The notes under the pieces are model-generated. The model worked only from the letters and a program-made list of their open reading frames with translations. It was not told the DNA's origin and did not search any database. The position numbers were made by a program, and so were the translations under genes. Positions 10,829-20,313 of a stretch of DNA of 64,000 nucleotides are shown here, in pieces. The stretch lies in assembly GCA_951230915.1 (NCBI GenBank), contig OX579638.1:17502696-17566695 (forward strand), in the 5' to 3' direction. How positions within the stretch are numbered: position 1 is the first letter of the stretch; each line of letters begins with the position of its first letter. The stretch is from Antitrichia curtipendula. Taxonomy: Eukaryota > Streptophyta > Bryopsida > Hypnales > Leucodontaceae.

Positions 10829-12490
10829 ATGGCTGGTCGCGATTTCTCGAAGAGAAAGGTTGATGATTGGTGGACAGGTGTTGGAGATGCACCGGTTATG
10901 GACCCGGATGCGGAATCACCAGAGCCTGTTTCAGAGGCCGTAGCTGCAGAAGGGTCTGTAGCTGCTGTGGGGGGTGGAGAGTCTTTGAAGGGGAAGAAAA
11001 AACAACGAAGGAGGCACAAGGCTACAAATCCAGAGAAGTGGCCAAGCAAGGGTGCAACGCGAAAATTGCATGAAGTGGCGTTGGAATTTTTTGATCAATA
11101 TTCGATTTTGCAGTTGAACTCAAAATACGTCTCATGCGGATTACAGGGAGTGGATAAAATTAAACAAAAGTTCCACCACATGTTCTGGACAACAATGAAC
11201 GCGGATGAGTGGCATGAAGACCGCACGAAAGAATGCTTCGATCATTGGTTGGAGTCACAAGTGCAAACGTGTATCTTCAACCTTGCCCAAGTTGCGGAAA
11301 AAATAAAAGGCTTTGAGAAGAGTGTAGTGCCCAGACAACAAGCATTGAGTTTGTTGCACAAGAAGGTGTATTGGTGGCACGATGTAGTGCGTGGATTGTC
11401 TTCAAGCAACATCCGTTCCGCTCTGTGGTTTCAACGAAGTCAGAACTTGGCCTTTGGTCAACAAGCTGCAGGAGGAGTGGTTTTCTTTGAAAGAGGAGTG
11501 GTGGTGGTTCCTTTGTTTGGCCATAGCAAACAAGGGGGGCATGGGAGGGTGCGCAAAGTATGTGTTCAAAATTCAAAACATATTCCCGAGAATATGGAAT
11601 TAGCTGGGAAATCAGCCTTGTGCGTGGATGAATTGAAGAAGTCTAGGGAGACGTTGTCCATCGAGGCATTGGTATGTCCGTGCGAGCATCCAGGGGTCAT
11701 CAAATTCTTTGCTATAAATGACATGACCATGGAGTGTTATTCGCAATGGTGGAATGGCGGTACTCTCGGCGCCATGTTTACCCTTGACGAGAAGAACCGA
11801 GATCCAGATGAAATTGGGGAGTTGGCTTACCATGCAACTCCCCAATCAATGCAAGAAGCCAAACGACTCATGGCATATAGACGCAAGCGCACTGAACTTG
11901 CGTGGGCGATGATTTGCATTGTGGATGCAGTGCAACAGTGCTCTGTATTGCACAACGACATCACACCGGAGAACATTATGCTTCATTTTCCGAATGATGA
12001 TGGAAGAACCGTGTGGATTGGTCTATATGATTGGGGAATGGGTAGCCGCATCAACGAAGAAACCCCTTCTCTTTACCAATTCAATTGTCCAAGGAAGTTT
12101 CAGGCAACCCAAGCGCAACGTTGGTAGGTGGCTCCTGAGTTGATGTACTTGATTGGAGAGACAGGAACTTCATCATCTCCTACTCGCAGGGTTAAGCCAC
12201 CGTGTGTTAGTATACACACGGACGGATACTCCATAGGGAAATTGGCTATGAAGGTATGGAAAAAAGATCGCGGAAATGTAGATATGATTCCGGACCTTAC
12301 GGCATTTGGTACGTTTCAAACCATGTTGGGTGAATTGTGCAAGGCGGAGCCACTACAACGACGCTCGGTGACTGGAGTCGTGCAACGTCTAAGTGGTGCT
12401 CCAACGTTTTGGACACCACCCATGGATTGCTACCGCGAGGCCCGCAAAGAACAAGACCTTCAAGAAGAGCAGGCGCGCAATGAAGATTAG
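10829..12490 (+). pseudogene. Protein-kinase-like cargo gene with one in-frame TAG
   Basis: The start chosen is the ATG at 10829 (gtcacgATGGct, good context); the frame is open further 5' but without an ATG. The product would be 552 aa plus one stop. Residues ~54-64 (KGKKKQRRRHK) look like a nuclear-localisation signal. A kinase domain follows: Gly-rich loop about 235-241 (QGGHGRV), candidate ATP-binding Lys261 in LAGKSA, catalytic loop HNDITPEN at 375-382 (Asp377, Asn382), metal-binding DWG in place of DFG at 401-403, then QRW-TAG-VAPEL with the stop at codon 433 (12125-12127), directly before the APE motif. The frame continues to a TAG at 12488 with kinase C-lobe-like sequence. The TAG removes the C-lobe unless read through, spliced or an assembly error. 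Substrate unknown. Confidence 0.72.
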
Positions 12491-13768
12491 ATAATAGTGT
12501 ATTACCATGTAGTTGCAAAATTAGTGTTTGCTTAGTACATGCGGTTATTATAGTATGGGCTTGAGGACATCCATAGCAATGTAGCACACTTTGTGGCTTC
12601 AATGCATTTTGTACTCATTTTGGTTTATATAAAGTTATAAACGTATTTTACCTAAACATTGAGTTGTAAAAAATTTCTTGTCTTTCCTAACATTATCATT
12701 TAAATTGCGTGTAAACACACATCTTATATCTTTAGTACTAAAAACTTTGAATTGTATATCACTACAAGAAATTTCAATTAGTTTTGTGCAAAATTGTAAT
12801 TGTCAACATTTTTGTTGCACTTCATGCCATAAATAAGTAAAAATAGAAAAAACAATTCAAGAGATTCTTAATTTTTAGTTTTTTACAAGAGGTACAAATA
12901 TCAATAGAGATTTCTAGTCAGAAAAATTTTCAATTGGTTATTTAATTTTTTATGCCCAAAACTAGTAAACAACCACAAAGAAAAGCTTGAAGTCAAATTT
13001 GACTATCAAACCAAATTTATATTTTTATTGAAAATCAGCATAATATTTTAATATTTTTCAACATACGTAAGAATTCATTTTCTATTTATGCTTTTTTTTT
13101 CCAGAAAATTCAATGGAAAATTGATTTTATTGTGATTTTATAAAGCTAAACGTGGAAATCAAATTTTATCAATTATAATATGTATGAGAATAATCTGAAA
13201 CTGGGGCCATAAATGAATGAATGAACACAAATTATAGTTTTATAATTTTAATTTTAATGAAATTTGAAAAAAAGAAAACATACATGAAAAAAACACCACA
13301 CTGTGTTATTTGGATTGCAAACATAGTTTCCAATTGCAATAATTCTTTCAAATTTTGACCTCGATTCTTGAATATTCAAAAAAATAATTCAAAAACAATA
13401 GTGCCCCGAAGGCCCAATTTTCCATAAATTACACTCAGTGAAAGTTAATCTGAAATTGCAAAGCTAGCATTCAGAAAACTAGTTTTTCCAAGTTTGAATG
13501 CTAATATCTTTCAATCTATTCGGTCAAACTTCATGAAATTTTTACCACATGATAAAAAACATGTGAAGTATAAGATCTTACGGTTAGATGTTATAAAAAA
13601 CATTTTTTCCGTATGTTGAGGCAAATGCAAGAGAAAAGACAGTTCTATGAGAATGAAAGGAACAAAAGTCATATTTCATATTAATGCTGATTTCAATATG
13701 CAAGGTATTGAGCCGCTAAAACCATTGCATTTGAAAACATGAAGACCCTATTGTCTTTTCAAAAACAT
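12491..13768. other. AT-rich spacer between kinase-like gene and transposase 3' end
   Basis: AT-rich, no coding signal. The converging genes end at either side. A copy of the ~60-bp dispersed module lies at about 13493-13551, in the same orientation as at 3825. Confidence 0.55.
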
Positions 13769-16700
13769 TCAACGTCTTCCATGCCTAAAAATGCGCATAG
13801 AAGTATTTGCATTTGCTTCTTGTACTATTGGTTCACTACCACCCATTTCTTCGAGTGGACCTTGTCGAGGCATCGGCCCCCTGTAATCACTATCTCCTGG
13901 AACCTCACCATCTTCACCTATAGTACCACCGATGGATTCACCATCATCATTGGATGTTGCACTACCACTTTCGCTAGAAGCCTCGGAATTGCGGTTTCGT
14001 TGTGGTTGAGCTATAGAAGACAACGTCCGAAAAGGTCGTTGGCCCATTGCGTCCATAATGCCATCTATATTGGGTCCTCCTGTTTGAACTTCTCTTGAAA
14101 ATGGTTGTGAAGCCGCTTCTTCCCTCCTCAGCCTTCTACGCGTTCTACTACTTACACGTTCACTAGTAGTACCTTGTAGTTGTGGACGCTTCCCTCGATT
14201 ATTGGCATGTACAGGTGGCCGCAATGAAGTCATATTTCTAGTCACACGCTGTGATACCATACCAGCCAATCGTGTACCTATCAACGAAGTTGGTTCATGT
14301 GGACGGCCGTCGGAATTAGACGGCCTTGATGAACTTTGGATTTGTAGATTTTTCAATATTGGCATTTGCCTTTGTGCAACCGAGACTCGATTTGGAGGGG
14401 CCATATGTGCTTCTTCAGCTTGAGGGGGCCCTTCACTGCGGGTGGTCCTCATGGGCAGTGACGGTGGTACTACTACGTCTTCTTCATGTCCTCTTTGAAC
14501 GTGAACACCATCTCTTTCTATTGTGGCATCAACTTGTACATCCATAGGGTCTGGACTTAGTGGTCTCGGTGCCACAACGTCCTCGTTTGTATTGCCCCCA
14601 CTTGGCCCAGCATTCCACATTTGTGGCATTCGTGGTGGACTTCCTTGATGTCCCTCGTAGTCATTGTCGTTGTTATCACCCTCTTCAAAGTCAAATATGG
14701 ATGCATCAATTAGAGGACGCACTCCTCCCGCCCCACGAAATCTATCAAACGGTGGCTCATTGTCGTCATTGGAACTATCATCTGAATCGTCATCATTGGG
14801 ATCAGAGAGAACCGAACCACGGTCTAGACCATCAGATTCATCTGTCATGGAATCCTCTGACATCATATTTTCAGTATACCACCTTGTCGGATTTGCTGCA
14901 GTCCTTTCTCTAAGAGTCTTGGAATTGGTATAAATGTAAACCAATTCCTCAGCTCGCTCTGATGTCAATCTATTACGTGATTTGTTGTGGACAAACGAAT
15001 ACATGCTCCAATTGCATTCACAGGATGATGCAAAACACACTTGCGCGAGGATCTTTCTGGCAATCGGTGCAAGTGTACGAGCACCGGCTCCGAGAAGGTC
15101 CCACCATTCGTGAGGTTGCAAATTCAAGGCGTTTACATCAGGAAGTCCACCGAAAATGCCTCGCCGATCTCTAAATGCTTGGTACTCAGACAAAGCTGAA
15201 GCAAATGCTTGATCTCCAACAGCCAATTTGCGCAAAACTCTCAGTATGGCTTCTCTTGCCTCATTATCATCCATTAGCATGACTTCGTCAAGTAAAAAGG
15301 GATTCAATAGAGCCCCAGCGTAATGCAAATCTGTCCTGAGCATGTCCCAGCGCTTGTAGAAATCATCGGTGGCGGAAATTGCATATCTACGCTCTAATGA
15401 AAATGGTGGATCCTCCAAAGATAAAACATGCTTTTCCACCTTTTTCATTACAAGCCATGCCTTGTCTAAGCACGGGTGCTTGCCATCAAACTCTCGAAGA
15501 GCAATCAACACGGGCTCCACTATGTGCACAAAGTTCAAACATTTCCTCCAAAATTCATCCGTTCGCACATATCGTCGCACATCGTTAGCTTTTCTTTGCT
15601 TTTGATTGGATGCCAATCTCCGCGTGTACTCATTCCACTGCGGATCGTGGACTGTCGATTCTATCGCTTCCCTCACCTCCACCAAACGTTCGATCATGAG
15701 GAACATGATAGCAAAGCGTGTTTGAACGGAATTTTTCAAAACGTGATTAGGAGAATGTTGTCGAAAGATTGCAAGTGGCATGTGATGCGTTCGAATGTAT
15801 TTCACAATTGACTTGGCTTTCTTGACCATACTTGTAATCCAATCTTGTTTTTTCCAATCTTCAAGTAGAAGGTCAAGTGCATGTGCTGAACACCCTTGAA
15901 AATATATGTGTGGAAATCTACAAAGTAACAGAGCGCCAGCGGCCAATATGTTTGCTGCATTGTCTGTACAAACTTGTACCACGTTCTGTGCCCCTACCTC
16001 GTCAATGTAATCACCCATGCAATTAGCCACGTAAGTAGCATCTTTGCATTCACCTGTTGTGTCTATCGATCCAAGAAAAACCTCTCCACTTGTACATGCC
16101 AACATGACATTCATCAATGGTCGATGTGTAACGTTGTCCCATCCATCAGAGCATATTGTAACGCCATATTTGTGGATTGGTGCCCTCGTCTTCTCTGCTA
16201 CAATTGCTGCCACTTCGTCTTTTGTAGATTTTATGAGCTTTGTACGAAGTGCATGGTACGCTGGAGGTTTGTAGCCAACTCTTGATTCCGATGTTAATTT
16301 CACTGCATCCAGAAAAGCAAGATGCCTCACTACATTGAATGGTATATTGGCTTCGTAGAAAAACTTAGCCCACTTCTTATCAAGTACTTGCTTGTTTGAT
16401 GCGTTCAGTCCTTCTTGTAGAGACAGTTGCCTCATCGATCGACTGTGGGTCAAACTAGGGTTGGGCGCCTCCGATGATCGTACTTGAGAGCTTTGCCCCC
16501 CAATGTTTTCTCCTCCATCGTTTGTCGAGATTGAAGCATCATGTTGTTGCTCACCACGTACTACACTTGGTAGTATCGTTGATGGTGATGTCACTTCCAC
16601 GTCGCGTCCAGTTCCATGCGAAGTGTCCGTAGGTATATGTCCTCCACAATTAAAAAACATTACCTTCACGGCTGCATTGACTTTAGTGCACGCTCTCACT

Positions 16701-16849
16701 CCAAGGAGGGTGTCATTTCGTCTATATTCCAAATGGAAAAGCAACCGATCCTTTCGATAGCTTAGCAAAGCTTCGCAAAACTTGCAAACAACTTTTCCAT
16801 CTGGCCGTAGTGTGTACCAAGGTTCCCACTGTGATCTTGCTCCACCCAT
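13769..16849 (-). CDS. hAT transposase (DUF659 / hAT dimerisation), intact frame
   Basis: The transposase excises and inserts the element. The ATG at 16849 (MGGARSQWEPW) gives 1026 aa; the frame is open 5' to about 16960 without an ATG, and a pyrimidine-rich tract ending gtgcag just 5' (about 16875-16890) may be an acceptor of an upstream exon. Residues ~12-40 are a BED-like zinc finger (C22, C25, His about 39). DUF659-type RNase-H-like core: SDGWDN at 234-239 (Asp235), CTDNAAN at 294-300 (Asp296), CSAHALDL about 320-327. C-terminal dimerisation region about 575-645 with HEWWDLLG (580) and SCECNWS (Glu612, likely third catalytic acid). Residues ~645-1026 are a low-complexity, Asp/Ser-rich then Arg-rich tail, longer than usual for the family. 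No stop or frameshift interrupts the frame, in contrast to the two cargo genes. Confidence 0.9.
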   Translation of the reverse strand: MGGARSQWEPWYTLRPDGKVVCKFCEALLSYRKDRLLFHLEYRRNDTLLGVRACTKVNAAVKVMFFNCGGHIPTDTSHGTGRDVEVTSPSTILPSVVRGEQQHDASISTNDGGENIGGQSSQVRSSEAPNPSLTHSRSMRQLSLQEGLNASNKQVLDKKWAKFFYEANIPFNVVRHLAFLDAVKLTSESRVGYKPPAYHALRTKLIKSTKDEVAAIVAEKTRAPIHKYGVTICSDGWDNVTHRPLMNVMLACTSGEVFLGSIDTTGECKDATYVANCMGDYIDEVGAQNVVQVCTDNAANILAAGALLLCRFPHIYFQGCSAHALDLLLEDWKKQDWITSMVKKAKSIVKYIRTHHMPLAIFRQHSPNHVLKNSVQTRFAIMFLMIERLVEVREAIESTVHDPQWNEYTRRLASNQKQRKANDVRRYVRTDEFWRKCLNFVHIVEPVLIALREFDGKHPCLDKAWLVMKKVEKHVLSLEDPPFSLERRYAISATDDFYKRWDMLRTDLHYAGALLNPFLLDEVMLMDDNEAREAILRVLRKLAVGDQAFASALSEYQAFRDRRGIFGGLPDVNALNLQPHEWWDLLGAGARTLAPIARKILAQVCFASSCECNWSMYSFVHNKSRNRLTSERAEELVYIYTNSKTLRERTAANPTRWYTENMMSEDSMTDESDGLDRGSVLSDPNDDDSDDSSNDDNEPPFDRFRGAGGVRPLIDASIFDFEEGDNNDNDYEGHQGSPPRMPQMWNAGPSGGNTNEDVVAPRPLSPDPMDVQVDATIERDGVHVQRGHEEDVVVPPSLPMRTTRSEGPPQAEEAHMAPPNRVSVAQRQMPILKNLQIQSSSRPSNSDGRPHEPTSLIGTRLAGMVSQRVTRNMTSLRPPVHANNRGKRPQLQGTTSERVSSRTRRRLRREEAASQPFSREVQTGGPNIDGIMDAMGQRPFRTLSSIAQPQRNRNSEASSESGSATSNDDGESIGGTIGEDGEVPGDSDYRGPMPRQGPLEEMGGSEPIVQEANANTSMRIFRHGRR

Positions 16850-17154
16850 TGCTCTTATCTGTCCTCCTTTACCTGCCCCTGCACCAAAAAAAAGATTAGT
16901 ATTCTGTTTGAAATGTGATGTGGAAACAACACTTGTTGCTCTCACAACAAGTGCCACCACAACACACTCTTCTTGGACTTTGCTCTACCACAATGGTTGT
17001 ACTCCAACCAAGTCATGAAAGGCAAAATCAGCAAGGGAAAGTAATCTTGAATAGGCAGAAGTCCTTAATATACACCTTGAAGCCCTCCCTAAAATCCTAA
17101 ACCCTAAACCCAGCTAGACGGAGTGACGGCTGATGGGGTGGACCCTAAACCCGC

Positions 17155-17640
17155 AGCCTTGCCAACGAAACCGTCCAAGGGGCGACTGTCCCGTCCTATG
17201 ATATTCCGGTCTAGGGGACGGGACGGTTTTCCGTCCAGAGGACGGAGAGGCCGTCCAAGGGACGGATTACCGTTCTGGAGACGAGAATTCCGTCCAGAGA
17301 TGGGCTCTCCGTCCAGGGGACGGCTTACTGTCCAGCGATGGACTCTCCGTCCAGAGGACGGCTTACCGTCCAGCGACCCACTCTCCGTCCAGGGGACGGC
17401 TTATCGTCCAGTGGACGGCCTCTTCGTCCACAGACGGGCTCTCCATCCAAGAGACGGATGTCCATTTGGCGACGGAGTCACCGTCCAGGAGACGGCCCGA
17501 CACCGTCGCAGAATGGACAAACTTCATCCGCGCTCCGGATGGTCTCGTCAGTATCGGCGACGGGCTGTGACGCGTCAGGACGCGTCAGGATGGACGCGTC
17601 ATGACATCCGGACGTGAAAAGCCCACGTCACGTCCGGATA
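17155..17640. repeat. GACGG array A4 (right subterminal)
   Basis: Tandem segments of form gtccagaggacggcttaccg alternate with accgtccagcgatggactctc (period about 38-40 bp) from 17200 to 17480. They are followed by gacgcgtca words and a pair of inverted acgtccgg motifs up to the terminus. It lies between the transposase 5' end and the right end of the hAT. Same GACGG/CCGTC core as A1-A3. Confidence 0.85.
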
Positions 17641-17650
17641 GACAACCCTG
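17641..17650 (-). repeat. Right terminal inverted repeat of the giant hAT
   Basis: GACAACCCTG, the inverse of CAGGGTTGTC at 1436-1445. Confidence 0.85.
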
Positions 17651-17658
17651 GTCCCCCT
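17651..17658. repeat. Right target-site duplication of the giant hAT (GTCCCCCT)
   Basis: Identical to 1428-1435. Confidence 0.9.
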
Positions 17659-17985
17659 ATGACCTGCCACATCGACTTGCTACATCAGAAATTTTTCATC
17701 CGCGGCCCGGATGAGACTGTAGTCCTACATGGCCTATGTCGCCCGCATGGCATTCACGTGGCAACTTCGTGGTAGCCACATGGCTTCTTCTCGTCGCCTG
17801 CAAACTTGGCTGAAATTTGACATCACGTCGATGGACATGGCGATGTCTGGCGTCTTTTTTGATGTCCATCTGAACATGCCTTTGGCGTATGTAATTTGAT
17901 CTCTACGTTGACATCACTTGACATCATATTGAACATCCCAATGTCTAAATTCGTGAATCAGCACAGACACGGTTTTCTTCTAGTG
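17659..17985. mobile_element. Right part of an older CACTA-like element interrupted by the hAT
   Basis: gacatc-rich sequence ending ggttttcttctagtg at 17985. Read inwards this is CACTAGAAGAAAACC, like the ends at 20314, 21466, 31488 and 31711, so it is a terminus of the same CACTA-type group. The matching left terminus was not identified. Confidence 0.55.
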
Positions 17986-17989
17986 AGTA

Positions 17990-18490
17990 AAAGTGTAAAA
18001 CGATTAGAGTTAATTTGGGAGTGTAATCTAGGAGTCAAATTCTCAAGTCAAATCTTAAGGTAGGTTAAGAGTAAAAGTTTAGAGTTAATTAGAAGCCAAA
18101 AATCCAATTAGAAAGTAGGAATTAAAAGTAAAGATTTTAGAGTAAAACTTAGGAAGTAGAATTTAAAGTCAATTCAAGGAAGAATATTTAGAGTAAAAAT
18201 AGGAGTTAAATTTGGAAGTTAGAAATTAAAAGTTAGGGTGAAACTTGGAAGTCAAAATTTAGAGTTAGGTTAGAAAGTCAAAATTTAGAATTAAAAGTCA
18301 AAAGTTAGAGCTAGATTTGGAGGATAAATTCTAGAGTTAATTTAGGAGTAAAAATACGAGAGTAAAGGTCAAAACATAGAGTCAAATTTGGAAGTTAAAA
18401 TTTAGAGTTAGTACTAAGGACTATAAGGAGTAGAAATCTAGAGTTATATTTTGGAAATTAGAGTAAAAGTTGGGCTTTAGGATTAGTCTT
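17990..18490 (+). repeat. Purine-rich degenerate short tandem repeat
   Basis: About 500 bp dominated by variants of aaagttagagttaaatttgg and gaagtcaaaatttagagtta, with a loose period near 20 bp and strong purine bias on the plus strand. No gene. Confidence 0.6.
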
Positions 18491-18659
18491 TAGAAATAGA
18501 ACTTCCAGGTGGAGTGTCAAAACACAAAGATAGTCTTAGGGGTTCATGGAAGAAACATAAGGGTTCCCCTTTCACGTAGTTAGGGACGTTAGAAATGGCG
18601 CCAACTACCCAGTCAACCCTAGACATAGGATAGATAGTTAGGGAGTTAGAATTTCACTA

Positions 18660-19450
18660 TCACCCCTGATCATTGCAGTTAGCCTGTGAGTTACCACATG
18701 CATTTCTAATTATTTTTGCTGCCCATCCACAACACTTAGGAAACATTAGCAAAAAAGATCCATTGCTTGGAAGGCACAATGGACCGCGCTCACAATACCC
18801 CCATATATTAAAAAAGTGGATAAAAGCATAGAACCTGGTCGGTATTCGCTTCATTACCAAGGGTGGGTAATCTAGTGCCGACAGAGCCCAGCCTCTTTCC
18901 TTGATCTTTCTCTTGTCCACAGTGTGTGCCATTTCAAGGAAAAGTCTCCAAGTAGTGCTCCTTCCCACTTAGAAATGGTTGGCTTTGGAATGTGATGCCT
19001 TTTCATCATTCGTTGCCTGTCTAGTTTGGCACTATATTCCATAAATGGGACTTGTGCTTGTTCCATATTCTACACAAATTTGTGGGGGTTCCATTTGATT
19101 TGGTCAAGGCGTCCGTAGTAGAATAAGATCTGCAGCTTCTTTGGGCCTCTTCTTACTACTATGATTCTCACCCTGTGGATTAAATCCTTGACATTGATTC
19201 CAATGTAGTTGACATTTTAACTTACTTTCAAGATTTGGGATTGGGGAAGAACTTTGTACCTTAGTATCTCTGTTGGAAATGACCAAGTGACTTTGGATGG
19301 GCCAATTTGGATCGTGAAACCGAGAGGAACTTGGGCCACAGCTCTGGGGAGAGGTCATGGTCATTGTGGAGCCATCCAATCCATTCGTCCTCTACTATTC
19401 TTGGGAAAGGGCTCTTGATGAGGTCGCCCCATCTTGCTTCCACTAGCTAG
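18660..19450 (-). pseudogene. Decayed LINE ORF2 C-terminal fragment
   Basis: Across shifted minus-strand frames the text KPTISKWEGALLG, FSLKWHTLWTRERSRKEAGL and further 3' a Cys-containing stretch resembles the segment after the reverse transcriptase in plant non-LTR elements (a zinc-finger zf-RVT-like region). Frameshifts and stops are frequent. Identification rests on recognition only; it could belong to another element type. Confidence 0.4.
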
Positions 19451-19980
19451 ATTGTTGCTTGCTAGGCGGGAGCTTCTTCTTGGTTGAACCCGTATGTAGC
19501 GGAGGCTTCATTAAATGATTGAAGCTTGTGACATGTTTTTGCATCCCTGATTCTCTCGACTCCCTTGTTGTGGAGTTGTGCGGCCTTCTTCCTTGAGAAG
19601 CTTAGACTGATTGTTTAGGCAAATAGAGACTACCATAGCAATTTAGAATCAAGCTCTTCCAGGGGGGTTGGTGGAATGGGAAGTGTAGGAGTACGAAAAC
19701 TCAAAACCTATAGAAATAGATTAGAATAGGATTAGAATAGAGTAAAAAAAAATTGACTTTTTGATAAAGCATAGAGAATTTGGTTCAATTATGAATTACT
19801 TTAGAATAGTCAGTTTTTGAATTTTTAGAGCTATTGCAGATGTTACGTCACCACAAGAAAGACGGATCCAAAATCTGGAAATGTACCAGGTGGATGGAAC
19901 CTACAGCCTAAAATTCAGGTCTAGGGAACTAGAATACCGTTATGGGAACGGATTCCTACCCGCTCTCCTCTGAGAGACTG
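19451..19980. other. Repeat-derived spacer, no gene
   Basis: Mixed sequence without a supported gene, between the LINE fragment and the promoter-like region at 19995. Confidence 0.35.
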
Positions 19981-19997
19981 AGAACTGTCGGCCGCTC

Positions 19998-20005
19998 GTT
20001 GATTA
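19998..20005 (+). promoter_or_regulatory. TATA box 5' of a plant mobile-domain gene remnant
   Basis: attatataagccctctg followed by a C/T-rich leader and the ATG at 20162, a layout expected of a transposon promoter or LTR. A short tggtatccaatgg near 20155 faintly resembles a tRNA-primer site but continues straight into the ATG. Confidence 0.4.
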
Positions 20006-20310
20006 TATAAGCCCTCTGCCACTCTTTTTTCTCCCTCTCTGTTTTATAGGACTCTGCGTGCGTATAATTGATTGAAAGAATGGTGAGTTAGAGTTTGTGC
20101 TAGGGAGAGAAAGGTGAGGTCGGTGTTGTTTGCATTGAAATAGGATTTGTGTTGGTATCCAATGGCAGAGGGCAGTGATCCAAAACTCCAGAAGCATACG
20201 GTTGCGGCTTGGATGGTCTATCCCGCTATCCCTTCCAATCCTACTACCCGGAAGCAGTTAGATGAGGATCTGATGCGTATAGGGTGCGTTGGGCTAATAC
20301 GAAGGCTGTA

Positions 20311-20313
20311 GAA
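20311..20313. repeat. 3-bp target duplication GAA, left
   Basis: GAA precedes the CACTA-type terminus; the same GAA follows at 21467-21469. Confidence 0.7.

Larger units (their letters stand above)
1436..17650 (-). mobile_element. Giant hAT-superfamily DNA transposon with cargo genes
   Basis: The element is 16,215 bp. The left end starts CAGGGTTGTC (1436-1445) and the right end, read inwards on the minus strand, also starts CAGGGTTGTC (17650-17641); both abut a perfect 8-bp duplication GTCCCCCT. An internal gene encodes a full-length hAT transposase with DUF659 and hAT dimerisation regions, so family, termini and duplication agree. Beside the transposase it carries a protein-kinase-like gene, a coiled-coil/RING-H2 gene and four GACGG arrays, two of them subterminal. 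Known autonomous plant hATs such as Ac are about 4-5 kb, so this is unusually large. The strand given is that of the transposase. An alternative is a non-autonomous shell that later gained nested insertions, but no internal termini with duplications were found around the cargo. Confidence 0.88.

Noticed and set aside
4287..12490. Alternative genetic code (TGA/TAG read as amino acids) to explain the in-frame stops
   Set aside because: The transposase and the two host-like genes in the same window are open and end normally under the standard code; decay of transposon cargo is simpler.
12765..12785. CACTACAAGAAATTTC as a CACTA transposon end
   Set aside because: No inverted partner or duplication found nearby; may be chance or a lone remnant.
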